DNA of 15,940 nucleotides from Candidatus Neomicrothrix sp. UBA4542 (GCA_002388005.1 DGLO01000019.1:1-15940); one strand, 5' to 3'. Numbered from the stretch's first letter, positions 1-7,456 are shown. The notes: generated from the letters alone by a model not told the origin. Made by a program: numbers and translations.

Positions 1-137
1 CCGTCAGCCGCCACTACGACGTCATACCCTTCTGCTTTAAGAGCTCGCTCTAACGCTTGGCGGATTCGCTTGTCGTCATCAACGACAGCAACGACAGCAC
101 CCGTTAGATCCGGCGAAGGCGTTTTGGAGGGATCCAT
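1..137 (-). CDS. Response regulator, receiver domain N-terminus (partial, cut by window edge)
   Basis: Reading leftwards from an ATG at 137, the 45 visible residues contain VAVVDDDKRIRQALERAL followed by KAEGYDVVVAADG. This is the usual start of a two-component receiver domain: a first beta strand ending in the acidic pair that binds Mg2+, then alpha 1 and beta 2. About 12 residues precede the domain. The phosphoacceptor Asp and any output domain lie outside the window, so the type of regulator cannot be told. The reading frame is closed by a stop at 201-203, and no other ATG, GTG or TTG lies between that stop and 137, so the start is well fixed even though the ribosome binding site is weak. 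It is divergent from the lipoprotein gene at 228. Whether it regulates that gene is not shown. Confidence 0.8.
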   Translation of the reverse strand, partial: MDPSKTPSPDLTGAVVAVVDDDKRIRQALERALKAEGYDVVVAAD

Positions 138-227
138 CAGATATAGATCTACTTCACCAAGATGAACATCGGGTAAGAATTCACCATCACGGTGTGGTGG
201 TTACCCACTAATAGGATCTCATCCACC

Positions 228-1862
228 ATGACCAAGTCGCGCCGCCAATTTAGGGTCTCCGGTGATACCGGTCCGGCAGCGACCTTTTGTTTGCTCGTGT
301 TTGCCGCCCTGATTTTCTCAGCCGTCGCTTGCGCCGAAGACGATGCGACTCTGTTAGCGGAGCCATTAACCATTCCAACTAGTTCTATTACGACGACATC
401 GTCGGTTGCGCGACGCGTTACCCCAACTTCTACGAGCGCACCATCAGCGACTTCTTCGACATCGTTACCGGGGACCACACAACCGTCCGTTTCGCAAATC
501 ACTACCACGACCGAACCTTACGAGGGTTGGTGGAACCCCAGGAACGTGCAACTTCCCTGGGGCGAAGCCGTCCAGGGTGTCCTGACCTTCCGAGGATCCC
601 CCACGAGGTCATGGTATGGACGCGGCCCTGTGCCGTTGATGCCCGAGGTTTTATGGCGGTTTCCTGAGAGAGAGAATTTGTGTTCGCTGTCAACGACACA
701 AGGGCGCACCACAACTTGGTGTGGCATCGGGTGGACCGGCCAACCTGCCGTTTGGGAGGTCGGGACTGAAACCTGGTTGGCCGTTGGCGCCTACGACCGC
801 GGCATCCACATTCTTGATGCACTGACCGGTCAGCCAAGACTGCAGAAGTTTGTGACGGGTGACATCGTCAAGGGGTCTCTCACCGTTGACCCGGACGGCT
901 TTCCGTTGCTCTACAGCGGTTCACGCGATGGGAAATTGAGGGTCTTGGCTTTTGATCGGCCCGACCAACTGGTTGAGTTGTGGAGTCTCTCCGGCAACGA
1001 CGTTGACCCAGTGATGTGGAACGATGATTGGGACGGTGCACCTCTCATCCTTAAAGATCACCTCATCACTGGAGGTGAAAACAGTTGGTTGCACATTGTT
1101 CGTCTAAATCGTCAACTGGACAGTTCGGGCTTAGTAACAGTGAACCCGGAAATTGTTTTCCAGGCGCCGGGCTGGGATGAAGAACTCCTGAAAGCTCTGG
1201 GCGATAACAACGTTTCGATCGAAAACTCAGTGGCTATCTCTGGCGACACCGTCTGGTTCTCCAATTCCGGTGGTCTAGTACAAGGCTGGGATCTTGAGCC
1301 GTTGCGCCGGGGAGACGTTCCGGTTCGAAATTTTCGGTGGTGGATGGGAGATGATGTCGATGCGACCATCGTGGTGGACGGGGAAGGATTCCTCTATGTT
1401 GCGGCCGAATATGAGCGCGCAACTCCGCGATCTCGCGAGGTCGGACAGCTTGTCAAACTGAACCCGAACATCCCAGACAACCCTTTAGTTTGGTCCGTTC
1501 ACGACAACCGAAGAAGTCCCGGGGGAATTTGGAGTACCCCTGCGCTTCATAAGGATGTGCTGTACGTCACTACCAACAGTGGTCAGTTGATGTCTATCGA
1601 CCGTGATTCTGGAGAAGTGTTGTGGGCCAAACAATTAGAAGGTCCGCTTTGGGGTTCACCGGTGGTTGTCGACGACATTTTGATAATTGGTGATTGTGGT
1701 GGGTATTTGCGAGCATTCGGGGTTCAAAATCCGCGAATCGAACCAATAGAAATCTGGAGAATCGAGATCGGTGGGTGCATCGAAGCGACCCCCACTGTTT
1801 GGAACGGGCGCATCTACATCGGCTCCCGCGAGGGGGGACTGTTTGCGATCGGCGAGCGCTAA
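228..1862 (+). CDS. Secreted lipoprotein with Ser/Thr-rich stalk and PQQ-like beta-propeller
   Basis: From the ATG at 228 the product is 544 residues. The N-terminus has a basic patch (MTKSRRQFR), a hydrophobic stretch at about residues 17-34 and a lipobox-like SAVAC, which suggests lipid attachment at Cys35; Ala at position -3 is less usual than Leu. Residues about 45-105 are dominated by Ser, Thr and Pro, typical of a stalk holding a domain away from the membrane. The rest shows repeats of the PQQ/WD-like propeller type, for example GIHILDALTGQPRL, GQLMSIDRDSGEVLWAKQ and GRIYIGSREGGLFAIGER. Paired cysteines near the domain start (LCSL and TWCG) and near the end (IGDCGG and IGGCIE) could form disulfides outside the cell. 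No enzymatic motif is visible; such domains often bind proteins or act as scaffolds. A GTG at 192 would extend the N-terminus by 12 residues, but the ATG gives a better signal peptide. An LLM-family gene follows 23 nt downstream. Confidence 0.8.
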   Translation: MTKSRRQFRVSGDTGPAATFCLLVFAALIFSAVACAEDDATLLAEPLTIPTSSITTTSSVARRVTPTSTSAPSATSSTSLPGTTQPSVSQITTTTEPYEGWWNPRNVQLPWGEAVQGVLTFRGSPTRSWYGRGPVPLMPEVLWRFPERENLCSLSTTQGRTTTWCGIGWTGQPAVWEVGTETWLAVGAYDRGIHILDALTGQPRLQKFVTGDIVKGSLTVDPDGFPLLYSGSRDGKLRVLAFDRPDQLVELWSLSGNDVDPVMWNDDWDGAPLILKDHLITGGENSWLHIVRLNRQLDSSGLVTVNPEIVFQAPGWDEELLKALGDNNVSIENSVAISGDTVWFSNSGGLVQGWDLEPLRRGDVPVRNFRWWMGDDVDATIVVDGEGFLYVAAEYERATPRSREVGQLVKLNPNIPDNPLVWSVHDNRRSPGGIWSTPALHKDVLYVTTNSGQLMSIDRDSGEVLWAKQLEGPLWGSPVVVDDILIIGDCGGYLRAFGVQNPRIEPIEIWRIEIGGCIEATPTVWNGRIYIGSREGGLFAIGER

Positions 1863-1885
1863 GAGTTCTGTTCTAGGGTGCCGCC

Positions 1886-2956
1886 ATGGATATAGGTGTC
1901 TGCGTCGCGTCACACGTCGGTGACATTGATTATGTGGTTCGTGCAGAAGAACTCGGATACTCACACGCCTGGTTGGCAGACAGTCAAATGATTTGGTCCG
2001 ACTGTTACGCGGCTCTCGCTTTGGTCGCCGATCGAACTTCAACGATAAATATTGGAACCGGTGTCTCAGTGTCGGGTACCCGTCCAGCGCCCGTAACCGC
2101 ATCGTCAATAGCAACCATTAATGCTTTGGCACCGGGACGCACATTCCTTGGGATTGGGACAGGGAACACAGCAATGCGGATTATGGGGCACAAACCCCAA
2201 AGAATTGCTGATTTCGATCAGTATCTAGACGCTTTGCGTCCGCTTCTGCGAGGCGAAGAAGCTCAACATCAATTCGAGGGGAAGACCAGCCCTATACGAC
2301 ACATCATGCCCGACAAGGGATTCGTCAATTTCGACGATCCAATTCCGCTCTACGTATCAGGGTTCGGTCCTCGGTCACTGGCGTTAGCAGGAAAATATGG
2401 CGATGGGGCCGTTATGTCCATCCCTCCAGATGCTCAAATCATGGACCGTATGTGGGAAATGATCGAACGAGGGGCATCCGATTCCGGAAGGGATTTCGAT
2501 CGTGACCACTACCTAACATGCTCTCTGACCACCATCGTCGTGCTTGACGAAGGCGAAACCATCGAAAGCCCCCGCGTGAAGGCAGAGGCTGGAGCAATGG
2601 CGATGGCATCCATTCATTATTCATACGACCAGTACCGACAATATGGCCGACCACCAGGGAGTCGTTTAGCAGATATTTGGGATGACTACACAGCCATGCT
2701 TTCCGACTACGACGCCCAACGAATCCACCAACGAATCCATGCAGGCCACAACTGTTGGGTCATCCCCGAAGAAGAGCGATTCGTCACCCCAAAACTGATC
2801 GACGCTACCTGCATCGTTGGCACAGCAGATCAGGTCATTGAACGATTACAACAACTTGAAGAACGCGGGCTTGATCAATTGATGATCCTCCCAAGTTTCG
2901 ATCCCCGATACGAAGTGCTTGAACGCGTAGGGAAGGACATAATCCCGCACGTGTAG
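1886..2956 (+). CDS. F420-dependent LLM-class oxidoreductase (methylene-H4MPT reductase-like)
   Basis: This 356-residue protein has the luciferase-like monooxygenase TIM-barrel pattern. The first strand is MDIGVCVASH. The segment AEELGYSHAWLADS at about 20-33 is the usual helix and strand after it. INIGTGVSVSGTRPAP at 54-69 and LGIGTGNTAMRIMG at 88-101 match flavin/F420 phosphate-contacting regions, and IPLYVSGFGPRSLALAGKYG at 153-172 is the strand and helix typical of Mer-like members. The family uses reduced F420 or FMN to transfer hydride; the substrate here cannot be read from sequence. The length fits the family. A purine-rich AGGGTG lies 5 nt before the ATG. It may be co-transcribed with the lipoprotein 23 nt upstream. 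True methylene-tetrahydromethanopterin reductase activity is not implied; most actinobacterial relatives are uncharacterised. Confidence 0.85.
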   Translation: MDIGVCVASHVGDIDYVVRAEELGYSHAWLADSQMIWSDCYAALALVADRTSTINIGTGVSVSGTRPAPVTASSIATINALAPGRTFLGIGTGNTAMRIMGHKPQRIADFDQYLDALRPLLRGEEAQHQFEGKTSPIRHIMPDKGFVNFDDPIPLYVSGFGPRSLALAGKYGDGAVMSIPPDAQIMDRMWEMIERGASDSGRDFDRDHYLTCSLTTIVVLDEGETIESPRVKAEAGAMAMASIHYSYDQYRQYGRPPGSRLADIWDDYTAMLSDYDAQRIHQRIHAGHNCWVIPEEERFVTPKLIDATCIVGTADQVIERLQQLEERGLDQLMILPSFDPRYEVLERVGKDIIPHV

Positions 2957-3063
2957 CAAGCGATGAGATGTGATCGATATGGCGATTAGCAGACCTCGCT
3001 GTTAGCCTTGAAACTCTTCATTCTCGTGGCGCAATTCGTCACTCCCCCACTCCGAGATTTCTT

Positions 3064-3300
3064 ATGAGCAATGTTTGTCAGGTAACCGGTCGCAGACCTA
3101 CTACCGGTTTCACGGTGTCTCACTCTCACCGTCGCAACAAGCGATGGTTTAAGCCGAATATCCAAAAAAAGAAGTTCTATGTGCCGAATGAGAAGCGACA
3201 CGTGACCTTGATGGTAAGTACAAAGGGCATCAAGATTATTAATAAGCGCGGGATCGAGTCAGTGTTGGCGGATCTTCGTCGACGTGGGGAGAAAGTCTGA
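3064..3300 (+). CDS. rpmB: 50S ribosomal protein bL28, cysteine-poor form
   Basis: The 78-residue product begins MSNVCQVTGRRPTTGFTVSH and closely resembles the bL28 of Escherichia coli, including TKGIKIINKRGIESVLADLR near the C-terminus and the ending RRGEKV. It is a structural protein of the large ribosomal subunit. Only Cys5 is present, so it lacks the paired cysteines of the zinc-binding form that many actinobacteria carry. It overlaps the bL33 gene by one base (TGATG), so the two are surely translated together. The 107-nt upstream gap is the likely promoter site: TTGAAA at 3008-3013 could serve as a -35 box, but no convincing -10 box follows. I see no clear Zur-type palindrome there. Confidence 0.97.
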   Translation: MSNVCQVTGRRPTTGFTVSHSHRRNKRWFKPNIQKKKFYVPNEKRHVTLMVSTKGIKIINKRGIESVLADLRRRGEKV

Positions 3301-3464
3301 TGGCTAAAAGCGACAAGCGGCCGGTGATAAAGCTCAAATCCACTGCCGACACCGGTTACACGTATTCGACACGGAAGAATAAGACGAACACCCGGGAACG
3401 AATCGAACTCAAGAAGTATGACCCGGTAATCCGCAAGCACGTTATTTTCAAAGAGGAACGCTGA
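3300..3464 (+). CDS. rpmG: 50S ribosomal protein bL33, cysteine-free form
   Basis: This 54-residue gene starts at the ATG that shares its A with the stop of rpmB. The product contains the bL33 hallmarks GYTYSTRKNKTN, RIELKKYDPVIRKHV and the ending IFKEER, with the usual length of about 55 residues. It contains no cysteine, so it is the zinc-independent type. It is a small basic protein of the large ribosomal subunit near the E site. The partner upstream is bL28, a common arrangement across bacteria. Confidence 0.97.
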   Translation: MAKSDKRPVIKLKSTADTGYTYSTRKNKTNTRERIELKKYDPVIRKHVIFKEER

Positions 3465-3493
3465 ACCACGTTCACTAGGGTCTTGTCCCCAAG

Positions 3494-4711
3494 ATGATGG
3501 ATGCGAGACCTGTTGAATTATCGGGGCGGCAGGCCAGAGCGATAGCGATTTCCGCGCAAGGTCTGGGAGGGTCTCTAGCTTCCGCGCGTCCAGATATACG
3601 CCACCTTCGGAAGGCATTCCGAAGTTTAGGGGTACTTCAAATTGATGCCGTAAACGCGATAGCGCGTTCGCACCTGCTGGTACTCAGGTCGCGCCTAGGG
3701 GGCTCTCACGACCACCTACGCGATTTGCTCCATCGATCTGCTTATCAACGGCGAGACCTAGCTGAGTACTGGTGCCATGAAGCAAGTTACCTACCTGTGA
3801 CCGATTGGCCCTTGTTTGCCTGGCGTATGCGCAGAGCCGAGCAAGGTGACTTGTGGAAGGGCATTTGGCGCTTCGCTGTTAAGAACCCGAACTCCATTTC
3901 GCGGGTTGAACAACACGTTGCCGCGAATGGACCAGTAAGCGCTGGCCAACTACAGGACCGGCCTCGCGGTGCAGCCTGGTGGGGGTGGTCCGATTCAAAA
4001 ATGGCACTCGAATGGCTCTTTTGGATTGGAAAACTCACAATCAGCCGACGAGAACAATTCACCCGCTACTACGACCTGTCTGAACGTGTCTTGCCGACAT
4101 CGGCCTTTGAAAATGCTCCAAGCGAAACCGAAGCTCATCTTGAGCTGTTGCGTCGAGCTGCGGTTCATCTTGGCGTCGCCAGCGCTGAAGATCTCATCGA
4201 TTATTACCGGTTGCCAAAAATTCCCGGAAAAGAACGAATCAACGAGTTGGTAGAGAACGAAGATCTCTTGCCGGTCCAAGTTCAAGGGTGGGATCGGATT
4301 GGCTACATCCATGCTCAAGCCAGCCCCAACATTTGTGACTCTCGATCTGTTCTCGTCAGCCCCTTCGATCCGATCGTCTGGTTTCGCCCTCGGGCAGAGC
4401 GATTATTCGACTTCAGATACCGCTTAGAGATTTATGTGCCCGAGCCCAAGCGTGTTTACGGGTATTACGTTTTGCCGTTTCTCCACGACAACAGTTTGTG
4501 CGCGAGGGTCGACGTTAAAGCCGACGTCAAGGCAAGCACCCTGCGGGTTCCCGGAGCTTTCGCTGAGCCCCAGGGTTTAGATGATCTCGGCGTAGAAGCC
4601 TTAGCTATTGAACTTCGTTCCCTCGCAACTTGGCGGGGTCTCGAATACGTTCACGTGGGTCAACGCGGCAATCTTGCTCGACGGTTGAGAAAGGCCCTCA
4701 AGGCAAAATGA
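3494..4711 (+). CDS. YcaQ/AlkX-like winged-helix DNA glycosylase (HTH_42 family)
   Basis: This 405-residue product has the layout of the winged-helix DNA glycosylase family once called DUF1006. The early segment SLGVLQIDAVNAIARSHLLVLRSRLG, at about 44-69, contains Gln49-Ile-Asp51. That corresponds to the Q-x-D catalytic motif of the YcaQ (AlkX) branch, as opposed to Q-x-Q in the AlkZ branch. Later landmarks are EYWCHEASYLP at about 94-104, the helix pair around WWGWSDSKMALEWLFWIGKL, and SPFDPIVWFRPRAERLFDFRYRLEIYVP, which is highly typical of the family. Characterised members remove alkylated bases or unhook interstrand crosslinks; the substrate here is inferred only. The start is ATG 3494 or the adjacent ATG 3497, neither with a strong ribosome binding site. 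The stop overlaps the next gene as ATGA. Confidence 0.85.
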   Translation: MMDARPVELSGRQARAIAISAQGLGGSLASARPDIRHLRKAFRSLGVLQIDAVNAIARSHLLVLRSRLGGSHDHLRDLLHRSAYQRRDLAEYWCHEASYLPVTDWPLFAWRMRRAEQGDLWKGIWRFAVKNPNSISRVEQHVAANGPVSAGQLQDRPRGAAWWGWSDSKMALEWLFWIGKLTISRREQFTRYYDLSERVLPTSAFENAPSETEAHLELLRRAAVHLGVASAEDLIDYYRLPKIPGKERINELVENEDLLPVQVQGWDRIGYIHAQASPNICDSRSVLVSPFDPIVWFRPRAERLFDFRYRLEIYVPEPKRVYGYYVLPFLHDNSLCARVDVKADVKASTLRVPGAFAEPQGLDDLGVEALAIELRSLATWRGLEYVHVGQRGNLARRLRKALKAK

Positions 4712-5100
4712 AGGCACTGTGGCGCGGCTTAACCCTGGCTTGTGGAGTGTGCGGTGGTCGAAATCTTTTCCGCAAATGCCACATATTTGCGATGGTGGAT
4801 GACTGTCCACGCTGCGGTCTGCATTTTGAACGCATGGAGGGACACTCACTGGGAGCAGTAGCAGTCAACACGGTGGCCAGTTCAGCGCTGGTGTTGGTGG
4901 TGGTGATCTTCACATTGCTGATAAACGGAACCAACACAGCCACGTCAACTCTTCTTATGCTCGCCGCTCCTGTCGGGGTGCTGTTTCCGATTCTGTTTGA
5001 CTCAGTGTCGCGCACACTATGGAACGCCATCGAGTTGCTGATGCGCCCGCCCCATGTGGGTGAAATAAGAGAAGAGTTTCGCCGCTCAAAGGTTCGTTGA
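4708..5100 (+). CDS. DUF983 family small membrane protein with two cysteine pairs
   Basis: The chosen ATG at 4708 overlaps the stop of the preceding glycosylase gene as ATGA and gives 130 residues. Translation could begin further upstream in this frame at 4630, but that would run deep into the glycosylase gene and its peptide looks unrelated to the family. The N-terminal part has CGVC (12-15), Cys24 and CPRCG (33-37), a zinc-ribbon-like arrangement, followed by EGHSLGA, typical of DUF983. Two hydrophobic segments follow, at about 48-72 and 80-98, so the protein should sit in the inner membrane. The C-terminus is charged. The function is unknown; members are often found near haem, respiration or DNA-repair genes in different lineages. 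Coupling to the glycosylase may be only a local operon effect. Confidence 0.85.
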   Translation: MKALWRGLTLACGVCGGRNLFRKCHIFAMVDDCPRCGLHFERMEGHSLGAVAVNTVASSALVLVVVIFTLLINGTNTATSTLLMLAAPVGVLFPILFDSVSRTLWNAIELLMRPPHVGEIREEFRRSKVR

Positions 5101-5183
5101 ATACAACCCAGCGAGTTGCAATACGACATCTTCCACGCCAGAATTCAATCTCTTGTCATTGATTATTAGTGGCAAGCACGGTT

Positions 5184-5258
5184 GGTCCCGTGGTGAAGTC
5201 TGGAGTTCACGCTGGCCTGTCAAGCCAGAGGTCGCGGGTTCAAATCCCGTCGGGACCG
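5184..5258 (+). tRNA. tRNA-Asp (GTC)
   Basis: The sequence folds as a full cloverleaf. The acceptor GGTCCCG (5184-5190) pairs with CGGGACC (5251-5257). The D stem is GTGA with TCAC (5207-5210). The anticodon stem CTGGC pairs with GCCAG around the loop CTGTCAA, with anticodon GTC at 5219-5221. The T arm is GCGGG, TTCAAAT, CCCGT, including one G-U pair. The discriminator is G5258, as expected for Asp. CCA is not encoded. The next tRNA begins after a single base. Confidence 0.96.
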
Positions 5259-5259
5259 C

Positions 5260-5332
5260 GGTCGGGTAGCTCAGTTGGCAGAGCGCGCGCCTGAAAAGCG
5301 TGAGGTCACCGGATCGACGCCGGTCCCGACCA
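5260..5332 (+). tRNA. tRNA-Phe (GAA)
   Basis: The acceptor GGTCGGG (5260-5266) pairs with CCCGACC (5325-5331). The D stem is GCTC with GAGC. The anticodon stem CGCGC pairs with GCGTG (one G-U pair) around CTGAAAA, giving anticodon GAA at 5293-5295. The T stem ACCGG pairs with CCGGT. The T loop reads ATCGACG, so position 54 is A instead of the usual T. The discriminator is A5332 and CCA is not encoded. It lies one nucleotide after tRNA-Asp and is almost certainly processed from the same transcript. Confidence 0.95.
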
Positions 5333-5337
5333 CGCTA

Positions 5338-5368
5338 GAAAGTCAGGGGTTTATAGCCCCTGACTTTC
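5338..5368 (+). terminator. Perfect 12-bp hairpin after the tRNA pair, probable terminator
   Basis: GAAAGTCAGGGG (5338-5349) pairs perfectly with CCCCTGACTTTC (5357-5368) across a 7-base loop. A pyrimidine-rich stretch, CTCTTTTC (5371-5378), follows after two G residues, so the U tract is offset and short. It begins 5 nt after the tRNA-Phe 3' end. Because the stem is symmetrical and lies about 35 nt beyond the malic-enzyme stop on the other strand, it could also act on that transcript, although no U tract follows in that direction. Confidence 0.75.
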
Positions 5369-5403
5369 GGCTCTTTTCGGGGAGCGGCAGAGCGATGCTT
5401 TTG

Positions 5404-6816
5404 TTACGAGTCCATTGGATGGCGGACGACACCATCTTCGAAGGCTGCGTCGGCCACGGCTCTGGAAACTGCGGGGACTACGGACCGGTCAAAGGCTGTG
5501 GGAATGATCAAATCTGGAGCTAGATCATCGCTTGATACCGCCGCCGCGATGGCACTCGCGGCTGCGATTTTCATGCCTTCGGTGATATCGCTGGCACCAG
5601 CATCGAATGCCCCGCGGAATATCCCCGGGAAGGCCAGAACATTGTTGATCTGGTTCGGGTAATCACTACGGCCGGTAGCAACGATTGCGGCGATGTCGTC
5701 GATCGCTTCGGGGAGAATTTCCGGGTCGGGGTTTGCCATCGCGAAAACAATGGGTTTATCCGCCATTGCCGCTACGTCATCTCGCGTGACCAGTCCGGGA
5801 CCGCTCACACCCATAAACACGTCGGCTCCCACCATCGCGTCGGCAACGGAACCAGTGATGCCGTCAGTGTTTGTGTTGAGCGCCAACCACTCTTTCGCGG
5901 AGTTCAGTCCATTACGGCCAGGGTAAATAGCTCCTTGCCTGTCACATACGACGACATCTCCGATCCCTCGGCCTAGCAGAATCTTGGCGCAGGCGACTCC
6001 AGCTGCTCCCGCACCCAAAATCACACATCGAAGATCTTTAAGATCTTTCCCTGTTAAGCGAACGGCGTTCTCTAGAGCCGCCAGGGCTACGACTGCCGTG
6101 CCATGTTGGTCATCGTGAAAGACGGGGATGTCGAGAGCTTCACGCAGAGCCGCTTCGACTTCGAACGCTCCCGGAGCAGCTATGTCTTCTAGGTTGATGC
6201 CACCAAATGTCGGCGCTAATCGAATTACCGTCTCAACAATTTGTTCGGGTGTCTCTACGTCCAGGCAAATGGGAAAGGCATCAACCCCAGCGAACTCCTT
6301 GAACAGCAGTGCCTTACCTTCCATGACGGGCATCGCGGCAGCGGGGCCGATATTGCCGAGACCAAGTACAGCCGTGCCATCGCTGACGATCGCGACTGTG
6401 TTCTTTCGTATCGTCAGTTCGTGGGAAACGGCTTCGTCGGCGTGAATAGCCATGCATACCCGGGCGACCCCGGGGGTGTAAGCCATCGACAGGTCGTCCG
6501 CGTCGCGCAACGGGATACGACTGACTGTTTCGAGTTTGCCGCCTTCGTGGATTTTAAAGGTGCGATCCACAGCGGTGATCACCTTGATGCCGTCTAGCCC
6601 GTCGACGGCCGCACAGATTTCTTCGACGTGCTGTTCGCTGGAGGCGTCAACGACAACCTCTTCGCGTAACGAACCCGCAGTTACGGTAAAACCGCGCAGA
6701 CTTCGAATGTTTCCTCCGACGTCGCCAATGGCGGTACATAGTCGACCTAGGGTGCCTGGTTCGTGTGCGAGCTCTACTTCTAATGTGGCAGAGAAAGCAG
6801 CGGTTGGACGCGACAT
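5404..6816 (-). CDS. NAD(P)-dependent malic enzyme with N-terminal ACT domain
   Basis: The enzyme oxidatively decarboxylates malate to pyruvate. The 470-residue protein starts with an ACT-type regulatory domain, about residues 9-82 (ATLEVELAHEPGTLGRLCTA and GGNIRSLRGF). The catalytic part follows: AYTPGVA (112-118), a Lys-containing KALLFK (168-173), the metal ligands in NLEDI (208-212) and HDDQHGT (234-240), a nucleotide-binding GAGAAG (268-273) and ANPDPEI (361-367). This is the short prokaryotic malic-enzyme type. The ATG at 6816 has AGGAGA four bases upstream, the clearest ribosome binding site in the window. A 79-nt gap separates it from pyrE; within it, ACCAAA/ATTGTG (6870-6875 and 6846-6851, minus strand TTTGGT/CACAAT, 18 nt apart) is a weak candidate promoter. 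The ACT domain may bind an amino acid, but the ligand is unknown. Preference for NAD or NADP cannot be told. Confidence 0.93.
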   Translation of the reverse strand: MSRPTAAFSATLEVELAHEPGTLGRLCTAIGDVGGNIRSLRGFTVTAGSLREEVVVDASSEQHVEEICAAVDGLDGIKVITAVDRTFKIHEGGKLETVSRIPLRDADDLSMAYTPGVARVCMAIHADEAVSHELTIRKNTVAIVSDGTAVLGLGNIGPAAAMPVMEGKALLFKEFAGVDAFPICLDVETPEQIVETVIRLAPTFGGINLEDIAAPGAFEVEAALREALDIPVFHDDQHGTAVVALAALENAVRLTGKDLKDLRCVILGAGAAGVACAKILLGRGIGDVVVCDRQGAIYPGRNGLNSAKEWLALNTNTDGITGSVADAMVGADVFMGVSGPGLVTRDDVAAMADKPIVFAMANPDPEILPEAIDDIAAIVATGRSDYPNQINNVLAFPGIFRGAFDAGASDITEGMKIAAASAIAAAVSSDDLAPDLIIPTAFDRSVVPAVSRAVADAAFEDGVVRHPMDS

Positions 6817-6895
6817 CGGGTCTCCTGGCGCAGAGGGAGCCCTTTATTGTGGCGGGAGAGGGCGCCGGGACCAAACAGCTGCGCGCCATTTGTTT

Positions 6896-7456
6896 TCAGG
6901 GACCTTCGTATTCGAACCCTAAGTCGAGCGCTGTCAGCAAGGGGTAGAACTCTATTCCTGCTTGTTTTGCAAGGGCCCCGCAAGTTCCTCCGCGGTCTAC
7001 TATCGCAATGATCATGACTGGTTCAGCTCCGAATGCTCGGACGACTTCAGCTGCTTCTAGAGGTGATACCCCCCGGGTTACAACGTCCTCCATGATTGCT
7101 ACTCGGTCCCCGCGACTTAATGCGCCAGCAACCCTGCCTTCAACGCCATGATCTTTGGCTTCCTTGCGGATACTGAACGAACGAATCGGAACTCCTCGGT
7201 CCGCTGCTATTGCTGCCACTCCGTAGGCAACGGGATCAGCCCCCATTGTCAAGCCACCTATAGCGTCTAAGCCCTGAATCTCGCTGAGGATGACATCAGC
7301 AACCAATTTGATGCCTTCGGGGCGGCAAGCGGTTTGTTTACCGTCAATGAACCAGTTGCTCCTGCGGCCCGATTTCAATACAAAGTCGCCTGTCCGCACT
7401 GCGTGTGCAAGAACATGGTCTTTGAGGCTTTCCCGATTTGGATCTAACGCTGTCAT
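6896..7456 (-). CDS. pyrE: Orotate phosphoribosyltransferase
   Basis: It joins orotate to PRPP to give OMP, the fifth step of pyrimidine synthesis. From the ATG at 7456 the product is 186 residues. RKEAKDHG (97-104) is the catalytic flexible loop with its two lysines. IMEDVVTRGVS (121-131) is the PRPP-binding loop, with the acidic ED pair and TRG. The ATG at 7456 overlaps the purM stop as ATGA and is preferred. An in-frame ATG at 7468 would add four residues. Length and motifs fit the family well. It is the last gene of the overlapping purine chain, and it shares PRPP as substrate with purF. Confidence 0.94.
   Translation of the reverse strand: MTALDPNRESLKDHVLAHAVRTGDFVLKSGRRSNWFIDGKQTACRPEGIKLVADVILSEIQGLDAIGGLTMGADPVAYGVAAIAADRGVPIRSFSIRKEAKDHGVEGRVAGALSRGDRVAIMEDVVTRGVSPLEAAEVVRAFGAEPVMIIAIVDRGGTCGALAKQAGIEFYPLLTALDLGFEYEGP

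Noticed and set aside
182..200. CACCA...TGGTG inverted repeat in the divergent promoter region
   Set aside because: Only five base pairs match around a short loop, which is too weak to call an operator.
1656..2114. 152-codon minus-strand open frame over the lipoprotein and LLM gene boundary
   Set aside because: It is antisense to two supported genes, Arg-rich, and matches no family I recognise.
4630..4707. Upstream extension of the DUF983 protein
   Set aside because: The added residues are translated from within the glycosylase gene and do not resemble the family. The ATGA-coupled ATG at 4708 is a natural start.
5101..5183. Possible promoter ahead of the tRNA pair (TTGTCA 5153-5158, TATTAG 5164-5169)
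   Set aside because: The two boxes are only five bases apart, so they cannot form a standard promoter, and other combinations fit poorly.
5275..5523. 82-codon plus-strand open frame over tRNA-Phe and the hairpin
   Set aside because: It covers a tRNA gene and a terminator and then runs antisense to the malic enzyme.
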